A DNA stretch of 64,000 bases, taken from NCBI RefSeq assembly GCF_000158195.2, contig NZ_GL987988.1, positions 705,847-769,846 of the forward strand. Reading direction: 5' to 3'. Source of the DNA: Fusobacterium mortiferum ATCC 9817 (lineage in GTDB: Bacteria; Fusobacteriota; Fusobacteriia; Fusobacteriales; Fusobacteriaceae). Positions within the stretch are counted from its first letter, which is position 1. Every line of letters begins with the position of its first letter. The notes beneath the pieces were generated by a model, which was given only the letters and a program-made list of their open reading frames with translations, ran no database searches and had not been told where the DNA came from. The position numbers and the translations under genes are program-made. This document shows, piece after piece, positions 19,276 to 28,442 of the stretch.

Positions 19276-19304
19276 AGTGTAGCTCTATTTTATTTAAAAG
19301 TCAA
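19276..19304 (-). promoter_or_regulatory. Promoter of the chaperone-usher operon
   Basis: On the - strand, TTGACT, a 17-base spacer and TACACT lie about 130 bases upstream of the 19147 start. The rest of the 19148-19381 gap holds only the leader inverted repeat and the htpG terminator. Confidence 0.5.
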
Positions 19305-19321
19305 TAGTAAAATAAAAAATA

Positions 19322-19362
19322 AAAGAGAAAAATTTACCTAGTTTAAATAAATTTTTCTCTTT
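19322..19362. terminator. htpG terminator
   Basis: A perfect 14-bp stem (19322-19335 with 19349-19362) is AT-rich with AAAGAGAAA/TTTCTCTTT ends. It lies just past the htpG stop. Confidence 0.7.
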
Positions 19363-19381
19363 AAGAATTTAATTTTAAATT

Positions 19382-21204
19382 TTATTTTAAAAGATTATTT
19401 AATTTTTTAATAAACTCAACAGGATTTTCTATTTGGAATCCTTCAAGCATAAGAGCCTCTGTATAAAGAATATCTAATAAATCATCAAATTTAGGAGTAT
19501 CTTTACACTCTTGAAGTTTTGCAAATAGAGGGTGTTCTGGGTTTAGTGCTAAAATCTTTTCAGCTTTTATATTTTCATTTCCAGGAATTTGAGAAAGTAC
19601 TTTTTCCATCTCAAGAGAGATTTCTCCCTTAGCAAGTAGAGCAGAAGCACCACTACCTAAGTTATTACTTAGCTCAACATCTACTATTTTTCCTGTTAAG
19701 CTCTCTTTTATCTTATCTAGCATAGATTTATTGTCTTCAGATAATTTTTTAATCTCTTCCTCTTTTTCTTTGTTTTCCTCTAATTTGAAATCAGAATCAC
19801 TTATAGATTTGAAAGTTTTTCCTTCAAACTCATTCATAGTTTTTAGAGCAAACTCATCAATCTTATCAGTTAAGATTAAGACTTCTATTCCTTTTTCTTT
19901 TAGAGCTTCCATCTTAGGTAGAGATTTTACAGTGGCTAAATCCTCTCCTACTACATAAAGAATCTCTTTTTTCTCTTCTCCCATACGCTCTACATACTCT
20001 TTCAATGTAACATATTTATCATCTAGAGAACTTCTAAATATTAATAAGTTTTGAAGTTTGTCTTTATTCATTCCAAACATATCGTGGATACCAAATTTTA
20101 TATTTCTACCAAAAGCTTCCCAGAACTCAATATATTTTTCTCTATCATTTTTTAAGATATATTCAAGCTCTGATATGATTTTTTTCTCAAGATTTTTAGA
20201 AATAGCAGTAAGTTCACTATTTTGTTGTAAAATCTCTCTTGAGATATTTAGTGATAAATCATCACAATCTACAAGCCCTTTTACAAAACTAAAATATTCT
20301 GGAATTAGCTCATCACATTTATCCATTATAAAGACATTTTTTGTATAAAGTTGTAATCCTTTTTTATAATCTTTTGAGTAAAAATCCATTGGAGCTTTTT
20401 TAGGAATATATAGTAAAGCTGTATATTCAATACTACCTTGTACTTTTAGATGAAAGTGGAACATAGGATCTTCCCAATCGTGGAAAGTAGATTTATAGAA
20501 CTCATTATAATTTTCATCTTTAAGTTGCGATTTATCTGTTTTCCAAATTGGTTTTGTAGAGTTAATTGTTTCATCATTGAAAATAATTGGATATCTTACA
20601 TAGTCAGAGTATTTTTTAACTAAATCTCTTATCTTCCAATCTTCTAAGAAAGTCATAAACTCCTCTCCATCTTTTATAGTAAGAGTGATAGAAGTTCCTC
20701 TCTCTTTTTTTCAAACTCCTCTATCTCATAAGAACCATCTCCAGTAGATGTCCACTTTACTCCCATATCAGATTTTGGAGATTTTGTAATAAGAGTCATC
20801 TTATCAGCTACCATAAATCCAGAATAGAACCCTACTCCAAACTGTCCAATAATATCTATATCATCTTTTGAAGTGTTTTCTAATTTTTCTTTAAAAGCTT
20901 TTGAACCAGATTTTGCAATAGTTCCTATATTTTCAGCTACCTCATCATAAGTCATTCCTATTCCATTATCTGTAATTGTTATCTCTTTTTTATCCTTATT
21001 TACTGATAGAGTTATTTTAAAATCTCTATCTTCTCCTAAAATTTCACTATTAGTAAGAGCCTCAAATTTTATTTTATCAATAGCATCACTAGCATTTGAT
21101 ATAAGCTCTCTTAAAAAAATCTCTCTATTTGTATAGATAGAGTGTATCATCAAGTTTAATAATTCTTTAGTTTCTGCTTGAAACATTTTTGCTTCTTTTC
21201 TCAT
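19382..21204 (-). pseudogene. htpG: Chaperone HtpG (Hsp90), one-base frameshift
   Basis: Two leftward frames together make a normal-length HtpG. The first (21204 to about 20705) has the GHKL ATPase N terminus [33 protein letters not shown] and [11 protein letters not shown]. The second (from about 20705 to 19382) has the middle and C-terminal domains, starting near EFMTFLEDWKIRDLVKKY. They join at a run of seven A (T7 at 20705-20711 on the + strand). One more A restores the expected [11 protein letters not shown]. This is either a sequencing error, a real knock-out or a variable homopolymer. Htp90 remodels client proteins with ATP. CIRCE control is visible upstream. Confidence 0.9.
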
Positions 21205-21219
21205 TTAAAAATTACCTCC

Positions 21220-21246
21220 TTAGCACTCTAATAAATTACTGGCTAA
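21220..21246 (-). promoter_or_regulatory. CIRCE element (HrcA operator) of htpG
   Basis: TTAGCACTC, a 9-base spacer and ACTGGCTAA compare with the consensus TTAGCACTC-N9-GAGTGCTAA. One half is perfect and the other keeps GCTAA. It sits at the predicted start of transcription and next to the ribosome site, as expected for HrcA repression relieved by heat. Confidence 0.8.
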
Positions 21247-21253
21247 CAATTAA

Positions 21254-21282
21254 TATATACCATAATCAATAAAAGTTGTCAA
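21254..21282 (-). promoter_or_regulatory. htpG promoter
   Basis: On the - strand there is a consensus TTGACA (21282-21277), a 17-base spacer and TATATA (21259-21254). Transcription would start at the edge of the CIRCE element. Confidence 0.75.
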
Positions 21283-21333
21283 TAATTTTTTATATTATAA
21301 AATTTTTGATTCAAGTTAAATAAAAAATAAAAT

Positions 21334-21348
21334 AGTAAAATTTTTACT
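21334..21348. promoter_or_regulatory. Galactoside operon operator, distal copy
   Basis: AGTAAAATTTTTACT is a perfect 15-bp palindrome. An identical copy lies 122 bases away at 21456-21470. Two identical palindromes bracketing a promoter suggest repression by looping, with the LacI-type protein at 27137-28153 as the natural candidate. Confidence 0.6.
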
Positions 21349-21367
21349 TTTAATATTTTAATAACTA

Positions 21368-21397
21368 TTGAAATATAAATATATTTTATGGTAATAT
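21368..21397 (+). promoter_or_regulatory. Candidate promoter of the galactoside operon
   Basis: TTGAAA, an 18-base spacer and TAATAT lie between the two operator palindromes. The region is very AT-rich and other choices, such as a TATAAA near 21423, are possible. Confidence 0.35.
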
Positions 21398-21455
21398 TTT
21401 ATTGTAAAATAAATGAAATGTATTATAAACAAATAAAAAATTCTAAAATAAAATC

Positions 21456-21470
21456 AGTAAAATTTTTACT
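21456..21470. promoter_or_regulatory. Galactoside operon operator, proximal copy
   Basis: This is the second AGTAAAATTTTTACT palindrome. It ends 24 bases before the alpha-galactosidase ATG and just before the AAAGGAAG ribosome site, so bound repressor would block transcription or elongation. Confidence 0.6.
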
Positions 21471-21494
21471 AATTAAGAGAAAGGAAGAGGATAA

Positions 21495-23690
21495 ATGATA
21501 AACTTCAATGAAAAAAATAGAGAGTTTCATTTACAAGGGAAGAATTTTAGTTATGTTTTTAATGTTATGCAAAATGGACAATTAGGGCAACTTTATTTTG
21601 GAAAAAAAATAAGACATAGAGAAGATTTTTCACATTTTTTCTATAAACCTGAGGTTGGAATTGGAATAATAGCTCATTATGAAGAGGATCCAGGATTTTC
21701 ATTAGAGTATTTCAAACAGGAGTACCCATCATATGGAACAACAGATTTTAGAAAGCCAGCTTTCGAGATAGAGGATGAGAATGGAAGTAGGGTAAGTAAT
21801 TTTGTATATAAAGGATATAGAATTTATAAGGGGAAAGAAAAATTACAAGGATTACCAGCTACTTATGTGTTATCAGAAGAGGAAGCTGAAACTTTAGAGA
21901 TTACTTTAGAGGATGAAGTTTTAGAATGTAGACTATATCTTACTTACACTATTTTCAATGAAAGAGATATTTTAACTAGAAATGCTAGATTTGAAAATTA
22001 TGGAAAACAAAATCTAAAATTAAATAGAGCAATGAGTTTATCATTAGACTTACCAGATTATAACTATGAGATGTTACACTTTTCAGGAGCTTGGGCTAGA
22101 GAAAGACATCTTAAAACTAGAAAATTAGAGGTAGGAAATCAATATATAGATAGTACAAGAGGAGCAAGTAGTGCTCATCAAAATCCTTTTATTATTTTAA
22201 AAAGACCTAATACAGATGAGGATATGGGAGAGGCTATTGGATTTTCCTTAGTTTATTCTGGAAATTTTTTAGCACACGTAGAGGTAGATCATTTTGATGC
22301 TACAAGGGTAACTATGGGAATAAATTCTTTTGATTTCTCTTGGAACTTAAATGGAGGAGGAAGTTTCCAAACACCTGAAGCTATAATCTCTTTTACAAGT
22401 ACAGGACTTAATAGTTTAAGTCAAAATTTTCATTCACTATACAGAGAAAGACTTATGAGAGGAGAGTGGAAAGAGAAAGAGAGACCAATTCTTATAAATA
22501 ACTGGGAAGCAACATATTTTGATTTTAATGAAGAAAAACTTCTAAATATGGTAAGAAAAGCTAAAAAACTTGGATTTGAACTTTTTGTATTAGATGATGG
22601 TTGGTTTGGAAAGAGAAATGATGATAAAAGTTCTTTAGGAGATTGGTTCCCTAACTTAGAAAAATTACCTAACGGTATAAAAGGTTTGGCTGAAAAAATA
22701 GAAACTGAGGGAATGAAATTTGGACTTTGGTTTGAACCAGAGATGATAAGTAAAGAGAGTGAACTTTATAAGAAACATCCTGATTGGATATTAGGAGTAA
22801 AGGGAAGAAAATTGTCACTAGGAAGAAATCAATATATCTTAGATCTATCTAGAGAAGATGTACAAAATTATATAATTTCTGTACTTGATGAGAGATTTGC
22901 TGAAGCTCCAATATCTTATGTTAAATGGGATATGAATAGAAATATGACAGAAATAACTTATGGAGATTTACCTCATAAGTATATTTTAGGACTATATAGA
23001 ATATTAGAAAAAATAACTACAAAATATCCACATGTACTATTTGAGTCTTGTGCTTCTGGTGGTGGAAGATTTGATGCTGGTATGTTATATTATATGCCGC
23101 AAGTATGGACAAGTGATGATACTGATGCAATAGTTAGATTAAAAGTTCAACATGGGACTTCAATGGGATATCCATTACTCACTATGGGGGCTCATGTTTC
23201 AGATATTCCTAACCATCAAACCGCTAGAAAAACAAGTTTAGATATTAGAAATCATGTAGCTTATTTTGGAAACTTTGGGTATGAGTTAAATCCACTTATT
23301 TTTGATGAAGAGATGGATAAAAAAGTAATTAAATATTTAGATTTCTATAAAGAAAATAGAAAATTAATTCAATTTGGGGATTTTTATAGAATAGAGAGTC
23401 CATTTGAAGGAAATACAACATCTTGGATAGTAGTCAACAAAGATAAATCTGAAGCTTTAGTTGGATATTTCCAGATTTTAGCTGAACCAAATCCTGGTTA
23501 TAATAAAAAAGTTATTTTAAAAGGATTAGATCCAGATAAAAAATATTTAGTTAATGATGAATTTGAAGCTTATGGAGATGAACTTATGAATATGGGAATA
23601 GTTTTCCCGCAACCTGATAGATATTTTTCTAAAGATTCAGAAACACAAGATTTTCAAAGTAAAATATTTAAATTGAAAGAGATAAAATAA
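21495..23690 (+). CDS. Alpha-galactosidase, GH36
   Basis: This 731-residue enzyme has the full length of tetrameric GH36 alpha-galactosidases. It has an N-terminal beta-sandwich, then a TIM barrel with VLDDGWFGKRND, LWFEPEM, YVKWDMNR (nucleophile D479), FESCASGGGRFD and TSDDTDA (acid/base D541). It hydrolyses terminal alpha-1,6-galactose from melibiose, raffinose and related sugars. There is no signal peptide, so the sugars must be imported first, probably by the adjacent GPH symporter. It is the first gene of a three-gene operon behind paired operators. Confidence 0.95.
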   Translation: MINFNEKNREFHLQGKNFSYVFNVMQNGQLGQLYFGKKIRHREDFSHFFYKPEVGIGIIAHYEEDPGFSLEYFKQEYPSYGTTDFRKPAFEIEDENGSRVSNFVYKGYRIYKGKEKLQGLPATYVLSEEEAETLEITLEDEVLECRLYLTYTIFNERDILTRNARFENYGKQNLKLNRAMSLSLDLPDYNYEMLHFSGAWARERHLKTRKLEVGNQYIDSTRGASSAHQNPFIILKRPNTDEDMGEAIGFSLVYSGNFLAHVEVDHFDATRVTMGINSFDFSWNLNGGGSFQTPEAIISFTSTGLNSLSQNFHSLYRERLMRGEWKEKERPILINNWEATYFDFNEEKLLNMVRKAKKLGFELFVLDDGWFGKRNDDKSSLGDWFPNLEKLPNGIKGLAEKIETEGMKFGLWFEPEMISKESELYKKHPDWILGVKGRKLSLGRNQYILDLSREDVQNYIISVLDERFAEAPISYVKWDMNRNMTEITYGDLPHKYILGLYRILEKITTKYPHVLFESCASGGGRFDAGMLYYMPQVWTSDDTDAIVRLKVQHGTSMGYPLLTMGAHVSDIPNHQTARKTSLDIRNHVAYFGNFGYELNPLIFDEEMDKKVIKYLDFYKENRKLIQFGDFYRIESPFEGNTTSWIVVNKDKSEALVGYFQILAEPNPGYNKKVILKGLDPDKKYLVNDEFEAYGDELMNMGIVFPQPDRYFSKDSETQDFQSKIFKLKEIK

Positions 23691-23710
23691 AATATAAGGG
23701 GGATAAAAAA

Positions 23711-25069
23711 ATGGTAGATTTTAAAATGAAACTTTCATATGGAATAGGAGCGTTAGGAAAAGACTATGCTTGTGCTATAATATATATTTTCTTAATGTAT
23801 TATTTAACTGACGTAGTAGGGTTAGTACCTGCTTTTGTTGGAACACTGTTTCTAGTAGCAAGATTATGGGATGCAATCAATGATCCTATGATGGGAATGA
23901 TAGTTGACAATACAAGAAGTAGATGGGGAAAATTTAGACCTTGGATACTTATAGGAACTATTTTAAATGCTGTGGTTTTAATTGCTATGTTTTTCAAACC
24001 TAATGGATTAGAAGGAAAAATGTTATATGCTTATATCTCTGTTGCTTACATTTTATGGGGAATGACTTATACAGTAATGGATATACCTTTCTGGTCTATG
24101 ATACCAGCTCTATCTAGTGACAAAAAAGAGAGAGAAAAGATAGCTGTTGTACCTAGAATATTTGCTAGTTTAGCGTGGTTAAGTATAGGAAGTTTTGGAT
24201 TACCAGTTATAGGATTACTTGGAAATGGAAATGAGGGAAGAGGATTTTCTCTACTAGCAGTTGGAATAGCAATTTTCTTTATATTTGCTTCAACTTTAAC
24301 AGTTATAAATGTAAAGGAACAAATAGTAAGTGACCAAAAAGCTCCAAAGGTAAATTTAAAAGATACATTTAGATTGATTTTTAAAAATGACCAACTAGTA
24401 GCTTTAATAGGAACAGTTTTAATGTATAACTTAGTTGCTCAAATATCTGGAGGGGTAGCTATATACTACTTCAAATATGTAATAGGAAGAGAAGCACTAT
24501 TTTCAGTTTTTACAGGATTTTCTGGAATAGCTGAAATAGCAGCATTAATGACTTTTCCAATGTTATCAACTAAAATAGGAAGAAAGAAAGTATTTTTCTT
24601 AGCTTGTAGCTTACCAGTTATTGGTTTTGGGTTATTATGTTTAGCTGGATATATTGCTCCAGAAAGTGCTACTTTAGTTGCTGCTTGTGGAATTGTAGCT
24701 AAATTAGGATCAGGACTTTCTTTAGGTATTTCAACAGTTATGTTAGCTGACGTTGTTGATTATGGAGAATATAAATTTGGAAGTAGAAATGAAAGTGTAA
24801 TTTTCTCTGTCCAAACACTACTTGTTAAATCTGCTTCAGCTGTAAGTGGTTGGTTAATAGGAATAGGATTGTCTTTAGTAGGATATGTAGCTAATGTACA
24901 ACAAACAGCTTCTGCTATAATGGGAATAAGAAGTTTAATGATAATTTTCCCTATGTTATTATCAGCTATGGGATATGTAATATATAAAAAGTATTATAAA
25001 TTAAATGATGAGTATTACGATGAGATTGTAGAAAAATTAATGGAAAATAGAAAACAAAGAACAGTTTAA
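23711..25069 (+). CDS. GPH-family sugar:cation symporter (MelB-like)
   Basis: This is a 452-residue inner-membrane protein with about 12 helices. The N-terminal WDAINDPMMGMIVDNTRSRWGKFRPW is the glycoside-pentoside-hexuronide family signature, including the Asp pairs that bind cation and sugar in MelB. The central FLxK-like loop and the C-terminal VVDYGEYKFGSRNESV also fit. It lacks the C-terminal IIA domain found in lactose permeases of Gram-positive bacteria. The SD sequence AAGGGGG is nine bases before the ATG. It probably brings alpha- and beta-galactosides in for its two neighbours. Confidence 0.9.
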   Translation: MVDFKMKLSYGIGALGKDYACAIIYIFLMYYLTDVVGLVPAFVGTLFLVARLWDAINDPMMGMIVDNTRSRWGKFRPWILIGTILNAVVLIAMFFKPNGLEGKMLYAYISVAYILWGMTYTVMDIPFWSMIPALSSDKKEREKIAVVPRIFASLAWLSIGSFGLPVIGLLGNGNEGRGFSLLAVGIAIFFIFASTLTVINVKEQIVSDQKAPKVNLKDTFRLIFKNDQLVALIGTVLMYNLVAQISGGVAIYYFKYVIGREALFSVFTGFSGIAEIAALMTFPMLSTKIGRKKVFFLACSLPVIGFGLLCLAGYIAPESATLVAACGIVAKLGSGLSLGISTVMLADVVDYGEYKFGSRNESVIFSVQTLLVKSASAVSGWLIGIGLSLVGYVANVQQTASAIMGIRSLMIIFPMLLSAMGYVIYKKYYKLNDEYYDEIVEKLMENRKQRTV

Positions 25070-25083
25070 TAAGGAGAAATAGT

Positions 25084-27030
25084 ATGTGGTTAGGAGTAGA
25101 TTATTATCCTGAACAATGGGATATATCAATGATAGATAAGGATTTAGACAATATAATAGAACTTGGGAGTAATGTAATCAGGATAGGAGAGTTTGCTTGG
25201 CATATTATGGAAAAAGAAGAAGGAAAATATGATTTTTCCTTCTTCGATATGGTTATAAAAAAAGCTAGTGAGAAAGGACTAAAAGTAATTTTTGGAACAC
25301 CAACAGCTACAATTCCAGCTTGGCTTGCTAAAAAATATCCTGAAGTATTATCAGAATTTGAAAATGGTCAAAAAAGAAGATTTGGTGGACGTCATACAAG
25401 CTGTTATAACAGTGAAAAATATGTAGAGTATTCTAAAAAAATTGTACAAACTCTTGTAGAACACTATAAAGATGAAAAAAATATAGTGGCTTGGCAACTT
25501 GATAATGAGTTTGGACATGAAGGAAGCGACGAGTGTTTCTGTAAATGTTGTGAAAGAGAATTCCAAAAATTCCTTTCTAAAAAATTTAATGGAGATATCA
25601 ATAAATTAAATGAAACTTATGGAACAACTTTCTGGTCTCAAGAGTATAACTCTTTTGAAGAGATACCTGTACCAGCCGCTACAATTACCACTCATAATCC
25701 AGCTTTAAGATTAGATTGGGAAAGATTTAGAAGTGAGAGTATTGTAAAATATTCTGATATGCAAGTTGAGATAATTAGAAATATAATTCCTGAGGCAGTA
25801 ATTATTCATGATTTTCCAGGTGGAGGATTAGATAAGCATGTGGACTACTCTAAGTTAGCAGAAAAATTAGATGTAGTAGCTTACAATAACTATCCAGTAT
25901 GGGGAGGACAAAAGAAACCTATTCCACCTTGTGAAATAGCTTTTGGTTTGGATTATATGAGAGGGTTGAAAAGACAAAATTTCTGGATAACAGAGGGGAT
26001 AATGGGAGCTCAAGGACATGATATAACAGGATATCTTCCAAGACCTAATCAAGCTAAGATGTGGTCATATCAAGGAGTAGCTAGAGGGGCTGAAACATTT
26101 ATTTACTTCAGATATCGTGGAGCTACTAAAGGAGCAGAGCAATTTTGTTATGGAGTAATAGATGCTGATAACCAAAAGAGAAGAAAATTTTATGAAGTTC
26201 AAAATTTCTTTAGAGTAGCTAAGGAAAATGAAAAATCTTTAGAAACTCCAATAGAGAGTAAAATAGCTATGATATATGACTATGATTCATTAGCATCTTT
26301 TAGAATACAAAAACAAAGTATATTATTAGATTGTCATAGTGAGATGAAAAGAATACATAAAGTTTTCTATGAAAAAAATATAATGATAGATATCATTCCT
26401 CATACAATGGATATTTCTAAATATGAAGTAGTAATTCTTCCGTTTATGATAATTTGGAAAGAGGAATTTGTAACTAAGATAAAAGAGTTTGTAAATAATG
26501 GTGGTAAAGTTGTATTTACTTACCGTAATGCTATAAAAGATATAGATAATAACTTGACATTAAATGAGATGCTACCTGTAAGATATACTGATTTAACTGG
26601 AGTATATATAGAGGAAACAGAAAGCTTACAAGAGTATGATGAGTTACCATTAAAAGGTATAGGAGAATTTGAAGGAGTAGAGGGAAGAGCCGGAATATTT
26701 AGAGATATGCTTGTACCTACTGCTGCACAAACTTTAATGAAGTATGATGATAAATTCTATAACGAGTTTTCAGCTGTGACAAAAAATAAAGTTGGGGCTG
26801 GAGAGATTTACTATATAGGTTGTGGATTAGAAGATAAACTTATGACTAAGGTTATGGAAAAAGTTCTTGAAGGAACAGATGTAGTAGAAGAGATTACTCC
26901 TGAAGGTGTAGAAGTAGTTGAAAGAGGAAATCTAGAAAATAGAGTAAAAATCTATATAAATCATAATGATTATTCAGTTAAGGTAAAAGATTTTGAGCTT
27001 GCACCTTTTGAATGTAAAGTTGTTAAATAA
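25084..27030 (+). CDS. Beta-galactosidase, GH42
   Basis: This 648-residue protein is typical of GH42. The barrel starts with GVDYYPEQW. The acid/base is E142 in QLDNEFG and the nucleophile E304 in ITEGIMG. The zinc-site cysteines are present as C107 and the cluster CFCKCC (151-156). The trimerisation and C-terminal beta domains follow. It cleaves beta-galactosides and is intracellular. AAGGAG precedes the ATG by eight bases. Pairing with GH36 lets one operon process mixed galactosides. Confidence 0.93.
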   Translation: MWLGVDYYPEQWDISMIDKDLDNIIELGSNVIRIGEFAWHIMEKEEGKYDFSFFDMVIKKASEKGLKVIFGTPTATIPAWLAKKYPEVLSEFENGQKRRFGGRHTSCYNSEKYVEYSKKIVQTLVEHYKDEKNIVAWQLDNEFGHEGSDECFCKCCEREFQKFLSKKFNGDINKLNETYGTTFWSQEYNSFEEIPVPAATITTHNPALRLDWERFRSESIVKYSDMQVEIIRNIIPEAVIIHDFPGGGLDKHVDYSKLAEKLDVVAYNNYPVWGGQKKPIPPCEIAFGLDYMRGLKRQNFWITEGIMGAQGHDITGYLPRPNQAKMWSYQGVARGAETFIYFRYRGATKGAEQFCYGVIDADNQKRRKFYEVQNFFRVAKENEKSLETPIESKIAMIYDYDSLASFRIQKQSILLDCHSEMKRIHKVFYEKNIMIDIIPHTMDISKYEVVILPFMIIWKEEFVTKIKEFVNNGGKVVFTYRNAIKDIDNNLTLNEMLPVRYTDLTGVYIEETESLQEYDELPLKGIGEFEGVEGRAGIFRDMLVPTAAQTLMKYDDKFYNEFSAVTKNKVGAGEIYYIGCGLEDKLMTKVMEKVLEGTDVVEEITPEGVEVVERGNLENRVKIYINHNDYSVKVKDFELAPFECKVVK

Positions 27031-27070
27031 CCTACTACTCTCTCTTGATTTCAATTTAAAAAATTAGAAT

Positions 27071-27109
27071 AATTCAAGAATGACGAAGAACGAAAGTCAT
27101 TCTTGAATT
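27071..27109. repeat. Dispersed repeat copy C (short form), also a terminator
   Basis: AATTCAAGAATGAC and GTCATTCTTGAATT are perfect 14-bp arms with an 11-base loop that keeps the GAAG..AACGAAAG edges of copies A and B. The whole inner hairpin of about 110 bases is missing. It lies between the convergent beta-galactosidase and lacI-type genes and is followed by T-rich sequence. Confidence 0.85.
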
Positions 27110-27136
27110 TTATTTATTAAGAATTTTTAATATTGA

Positions 27137-28153
27137 CTATATAGTTTTATCTTTTACACTTTCTCTCTCAATAAGATTACAAGGCATAATAACTTTTTTT
27201 ACCCCGTGTTCTCCTTCCCAAAGTTCTTCCATAAGTCTTATAGCTGCATCAGCATACTCTCTCATAAAAATTCTTATAGATGAAAGAGCTGGAGTAGCAA
27301 ATTCAGAAAGAGGAGTATCGTTGAAGGTAATAATACTTACATCTTCAGGAATTTTTATATTCTTTTCACTAAAAGCTTTTAATATACCAGAAGCAATAGC
27401 ATCAGATGAGATAAAGAAAGCACTTGGTAATTTAGAATTTTTTAAAAATTTAATAATGTTATTATAACCAGATTTTGAATTCATCTCACACTCAACTATA
27501 TATTTTTCATTAAAGAGATTATGCCCTTCTAAAAAACTTTTAAAATATACATATCTAGAATCTATCTCCCATTCTTTTGTATTACCAAAAGTATATTTAC
27601 TTCCAATAAAACCAATATCTTTATGCCCTTTATCTAAAAAATGTTTTAAAGCAATTCTTACTCCTAATTGATAGTTGGGAATAATACTGTGATAGGTCAA
27701 CTCATCAGGAGATGAATCTATAAAAACAATATTTCTAGTATAGGATTCAAAATCAGCTATTTCCTCTAATGTAAATCTTCCTATTGGAAATATCCCATCT
27801 AATTTCTTTTTATTAATTTTTATAAAGTTTTTATCTTTATTTCTAAAAAGAGAGATAACCTCTATTCCTTTTTCTAAACAAACTTCTTCTAGAACATTTT
27901 TCATCATAATATAGTAAATATCTTTTTTCTGCTCTTCTAATTCAAACATTTGAGCTATACCAATCTTATACTTTTTAGCTTTTCTATCTTTGTATCTCTG
28001 TCCTATTGTTTTATAGTTTAATTTGTTAGCTATCTCTATAACTTTTTCTTTAGTTTTATTAGAAACATTTAAGGTAGTATCATTGTTTAATATTCTTGAT
28101 ACTGTTGTTATTGAAACATCGCTTAATTCAGCTATCTCTTTAAGTGTTGCCAT
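27137..28153 (-). CDS. LacI-family transcriptional regulator
   Basis: This 338-residue repressor has the LacI helix-turn-helix at residues 1-50 (TLKEIAELSDVSITTVSRIL, then the NKLNY hinge). A periplasmic-binding-protein-like effector domain follows, with FISSDAIASGI and VSIITFNDTPLSEFATPALS. Convergent placement right after the galactoside operon makes it the likely local regulator, with the two palindromes at 21334 and 21456 as operators. The effector would be a galactoside or galactose. The RBS is AGGAG. This target assignment is inference. Confidence 0.9.
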   Translation of the reverse strand: MATLKEIAELSDVSITTVSRILNNDTTLNVSNKTKEKVIEIANKLNYKTIGQRYKDRKAKKYKIGIAQMFELEEQKKDIYYIMMKNVLEEVCLEKGIEVISLFRNKDKNFIKINKKKLDGIFPIGRFTLEEIADFESYTRNIVFIDSSPDELTYHSIIPNYQLGVRIALKHFLDKGHKDIGFIGSKYTFGNTKEWEIDSRYVYFKSFLEGHNLFNEKYIVECEMNSKSGYNNIIKFLKNSKLPSAFFISSDAIASGILKAFSEKNIKIPEDVSIITFNDTPLSEFATPALSSIRIFMREYADAAIRLMEELWEGEHGVKKVIMPCNLIERESVKDKTI

Positions 28154-28204
28154 AAATATCTCCTATCTCTATTTATCATAATTTTAGTTAGATATATAAG
28201 AAAA

Positions 28205-28358
28205 TTCAAGAATGATGAAGATTGATAAGAATAAATAGAGCAAGTCAGCGAAGGTAAATGCTAAAAAACACAACTGTCTGAGACGAAGTCGAGTTTTGTG
28301 TTTTTAGTGAACCAAGCCATACTTGCTCTTTATTCTTTGAACGAAAGTCATTCTTGAA
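28205..28358. repeat. Nested-hairpin dispersed repeat, copy B
   Basis: The outer arms TTCAAGAATGA (28205-28215) and TCATTCTTGAA (28348-28358) enclose the same inner stems as copy A, including AGAGCAAGT/ACTTGCTCT and AAAACACAA/TTTTGTGTTTT. The interior is near-identical to copy A, with several paired changes in the AGCG-type side hairpins and loop. It lies in the 28154-28442 gap downstream of mgtE, and nothing else is seen in that gap. Confidence 0.85.
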
Positions 28359-28442
28359 GTATTTTAATTAATTATAACGGTCTCTAATATTCTTCTTAAT
28401 TTTTATATTTTGTTTATGAATATCTTGTTTAAAACAATAATT

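Noticed and set aside
19382-20656. A separate 424-residue protein starting at MTFLEDWK
   Set aside because: It is the middle and C-terminal part of HtpG. No ribosome site or promoter lies before it and the upstream frame supplies the missing N terminus.
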